NCBI GenBank assembly: GCA_963769715.1
Contig: CAVYNE010000004.1
Location: 62,001-126,000, forward strand
Length of the DNA: 64,000 nt
Direction: 5' to 3'
Source: Palsa-504 sp963769715
GTDB lineage: Bacteria; Actinomycetota; Actinomycetes; Streptosporangiales; Streptosporangiaceae
Of the stretch, positions 62,779 through 64,000 are shown piece after piece; the first letter of the stretch is position 1; the number at the start of each line of letters is the position of its first letter. A model generated the notes under the pieces. The model was not told where the DNA came from. It saw only the letters and a program-made list of their open reading frames with translations, and did not search any database. The translations under genes were made by a program, and so were the position numbers.

Positions 62779-63214
62779 AGGCCGGCGGATCACGGTGCAT
62801 GAGGGCAATATCGGGAGTGCCGATGACTGCCGGCGGGTCCTGCGTGAGGTGATCGACCAGCACGGCCGGGTCGACATCCTGGTGAACAACGCCGGGATCA
62901 CCATCGACCGGACCGTGGCCAAGATGACCGACGACGACTGGCACAAGGTCATCGCGGTCAACCTGTCCGGCGCCTTCTTCATGGCTCAGGCCGCGGCCCG
63001 GCATATGGTCCAGCGCGGCACCGGCCGGATCATCAACGTCTCCTCGGTCATCGGCGAGACCGGCAACATCGGCCAGGTCAACTACGCCGCCTCCAAGTCC
63101 GGCCTGTTCGGCCTGACCAAATCGCTGGCCCGCGTGGTGGGCTTCCTGGCGGCCGACGCGTCGGCCTATATCACCGGGCAGATCTGGGCCGTCAACGGTG
63201 GCCTGGACATGTGA
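62779..63214 (+). pseudogene. acetoacetyl-CoA reductase (phaB-like) gene, N-terminus and a middle part missing
   Basis: The frame reads RRITVHEGNIGSADDCRRVL, REVIDQHGRVDILVNNAGIT, IDRTVAKMTDDDWHKVIAVN, LSGAFFMAQAAARHMVQRGT, RIINVSSVIGETGNIGQVNY, AASKSGLFGLTKSLARV, then jumps to VGFLAADASAYITGQIWAVN GGLDM. The nucleotide-binding start and about 45-50 residues before VGFLAAD are absent. The remainder matches PhaB-type acetoacetyl-CoA reductases. It directly follows the EtfB gene by read-through of the same strand. TGA at 63212 is 11 bp before the next remnant. Confidence 0.78.
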
Positions 63215-63224
63215 GGAGACAATC

Positions 63225-63415
63225 ATGCCAAACGACAGGAACGTCCTGGTGCTGTCCGCCGTCCGGACCCCGGGCACCCGATCGGTGCCACCGGCGCCAT
63301 CCTCGGCGAGGTCGCGGGCGGCTTCGGCCTGCTGCTGATGGGCTCGGTGACGAGCCAGGTCACCCACCACGCGGCCTGCCCGGTCCTCATCGTCCCGCCG
63401 GAGCACCGCGACTAA
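63225..63415 (+). pseudogene. thiolase (phaA-like) N- and C-terminal scraps fused to a universal stress protein tail
   Basis: ATG 63225 (GAGGAGA upstream) begins PNDRNVLVLSAVRTP, the start of an acetyl-CoA acetyltransferase. After about 16 codons, in another frame, come GHPIGATGAIL, the C-terminal motif of thiolases, and then GEVAGGFGLLLMGSVTSQVT, HHAACPVLIVPPEHRD and TAA at 63415. The last piece is the C-terminal end of a universal stress protein (GSVxxxVxHHAxCPVLIVP). Three gene pieces are thus joined in 190 bp. Confidence 0.7.
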
Positions 63416-63430
63416 AGGTCCAACCGGCGC

Positions 63431-64000
63431 TCAGCGCGGCGCGTGGGCTCCGGTCATCATGGCCGCGAGGTCCTCGGGGTGCAGGAAGGAGGGCGGCGGG
63501 GGCGGGCCCCAGGCGAACAGGCCGCGGGCCCCCTCGAGGTCCTCGGGCGTCCACAGCTGGTCATCGACAATGCAGTCCATGTCGCTGTAATACTCGGAGA
63601 AGTTGCCCGCCGGGTCCTTGAGGTACCAGAAGAAGTTCGATCCCGCGTAATGCCGCCCGAGGCCCCAGACGTGCCGTTCGGGCCTGCCCTCGAGCATCGC
63701 GAAGGCGCCGCGCCCGACGTCGTCGACGTCGTTGACCTGCCAGGACGTGTGGTGCAGGAAGCTCACCGGCGCGGCCAGAACCAGCACGTTGTGATGGTCG
63801 TTCGAGCAGCGCATGAACGCGCCCACGCCTTTGATGCGGTCGCTGACCTTGAACCCGAGCCCGTCGGTGAAGAAGGCCGTCGTGGCGCCGTAGTCGGTGC
63901 TGCCGAGCACCGTGTGACCGAGCTTGCGCGGGCGGACCCGGTCCGGCCGCAGGAAGCCGGGCGCCCGGCAGTCCGGCCGGTCGAGTCGGCCCGGGCCGTT
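63431..64000 (-). CDS. extradiol dioxygenase-like VOC protein (5' end outside window)
   Basis: The minus-strand frame is open to the window edge: GPGRLDRPDCRAPGFLRPDR, VRPRKLGHTVLGSTDYGATT, FFTDGLGFKVSD, HHTSWQVNDVDDVGRGAFAM, ERHVWGLGRHYAGSNFFWYL, KDPAGNFSEYYSDMDCIVD. His in KLGHTVLGS, His in FLHHTSW and Glu in NFSEYY are the three metal ligands of type I extradiol dioxygenases such as 2,3-dihydroxybiphenyl or catechol 2,3-dioxygenase. At least 189 codons are seen. Ring-cleaving of an aromatic diol is likely; the exact substrate is unknown. Confidence 0.8.
   Translation of the reverse strand, partial: NGPGRLDRPDCRAPGFLRPDRVRPRKLGHTVLGSTDYGATTAFFTDGLGFKVSDRIKGVGAFMRCSNDHHNVLVLAAPVSFLHHTSWQVNDVDDVGRGAFAMLEGRPERHVWGLGRHYAGSNFFWYLKDPAGNFSEYYSDMDCIVDDQLWTPEDLEGARGLFAWGPPPPPSFLHPEDLAAMMTGAHAPR

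Overview
The window is GC-rich DNA from an actinomycete-like bacterium. The evidence is the very high GC content, frequent GTG starts, ATGA/GTGA stop-start overlaps, a DUF222/HNH (13E12-type) gene, DUF5134, a replication-relaxation protein and a mycofactocin precursor gene. It looks like a chromosomal accessory region of a soil actinomycete, possibly Streptosporangiales- or Pseudonocardiales-like; the genus cannot be told from the sequence alone. No rRNA, tRNA or CRISPR array was seen.

Layout. 1-3.0 kb: edge of an integrated plasmid or conjugative element (partial replication-relaxation gene and a chain of overlapping small ORFs). 3.0-4.9 kb: gene remnants and an aminoglycoside-type kinase. 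4.9-13.0 kb: a signalling/transport operon in which a sugar-type ABC ATPase is fused to a GAF/histidine kinase, followed by an OmpR-type regulator, a sugar-binding lipoprotein, a second ABC ATPase, a permease and a CMD-family protein. 13-17.6 kb: DMT transporter, L,D-transpeptidase, SRPBCC/YciI genes divergent from an ECF sigma factor with a SnoaL-like tail, and two decayed genes. 18.0-19.7 kb: an IS110-family element with 20-bp terminal inverted repeats. 20-23.1 kb: three phasin-like genes with near-identical promoters, remnants of phaB/phaA, and an XRE regulator. 23.1-24.6 kb: folD (lacking the cyclohydrolase lysine) overlapping an fchA-like cyclohydrolase. 24.7-36.6 kb: copper homeostasis (csoR, metallothionein, copZ, CooC-like ATPase, two copper P-type ATPases, a Met-rich peptide, a PCuAC-like protein), with a GH5 cellulase, a DUF899 protein and two membrane proteins among them. 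36.6-39.3 kb: GNAT, FUSC-like and HpcH/HpaI genes. 39.3-46.9 kb: aldehyde/acetate module (GAF regulator, NarL-type two-component system, DUF779, aldehyde dehydrogenase, acetyl-CoA synthetase, acetate transporter). 47-49.7 kb: a mosaic of duplicated fragments, a DUF222/HNH gene and a sigma-factor remnant. 49.75-63.2 kb: methanol/mycofactocin module (VWA protein, MoxR ATPase, NDMA-type methanol dehydrogenase, MftM-like methyltransferase, mftA, an mftB remnant, two FadH/OYE-type oxidoreductases, EtfA, FixC, FixX, EtfB). The window ends with more PHA-gene remnants and a partial extradiol dioxygenase-like gene.

How it fits together. The right half reads as an alcohol-oxidation island. A nicotinoprotein methanol dehydrogenase, which in characterised relatives needs mycofactocin, would feed aldehyde dehydrogenase, acetyl-CoA synthetase and acetate uptake. 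The OYE-EtfA-FixC-FixX-EtfB operon behind mftA is a plausible route from mycofactocin or acyl substrates to the quinone pool. The folD/fchA pair and the phasins fit C1 and storage-carbon metabolism.

Decay and frameshifts. At least ten gene fragments carry deletions or truncations. Five otherwise intact genes each carry one small frameshift, most of them in G/C-rich runs. These could be sequencing errors, real decay, or both, and they affect acs and both OYE genes.
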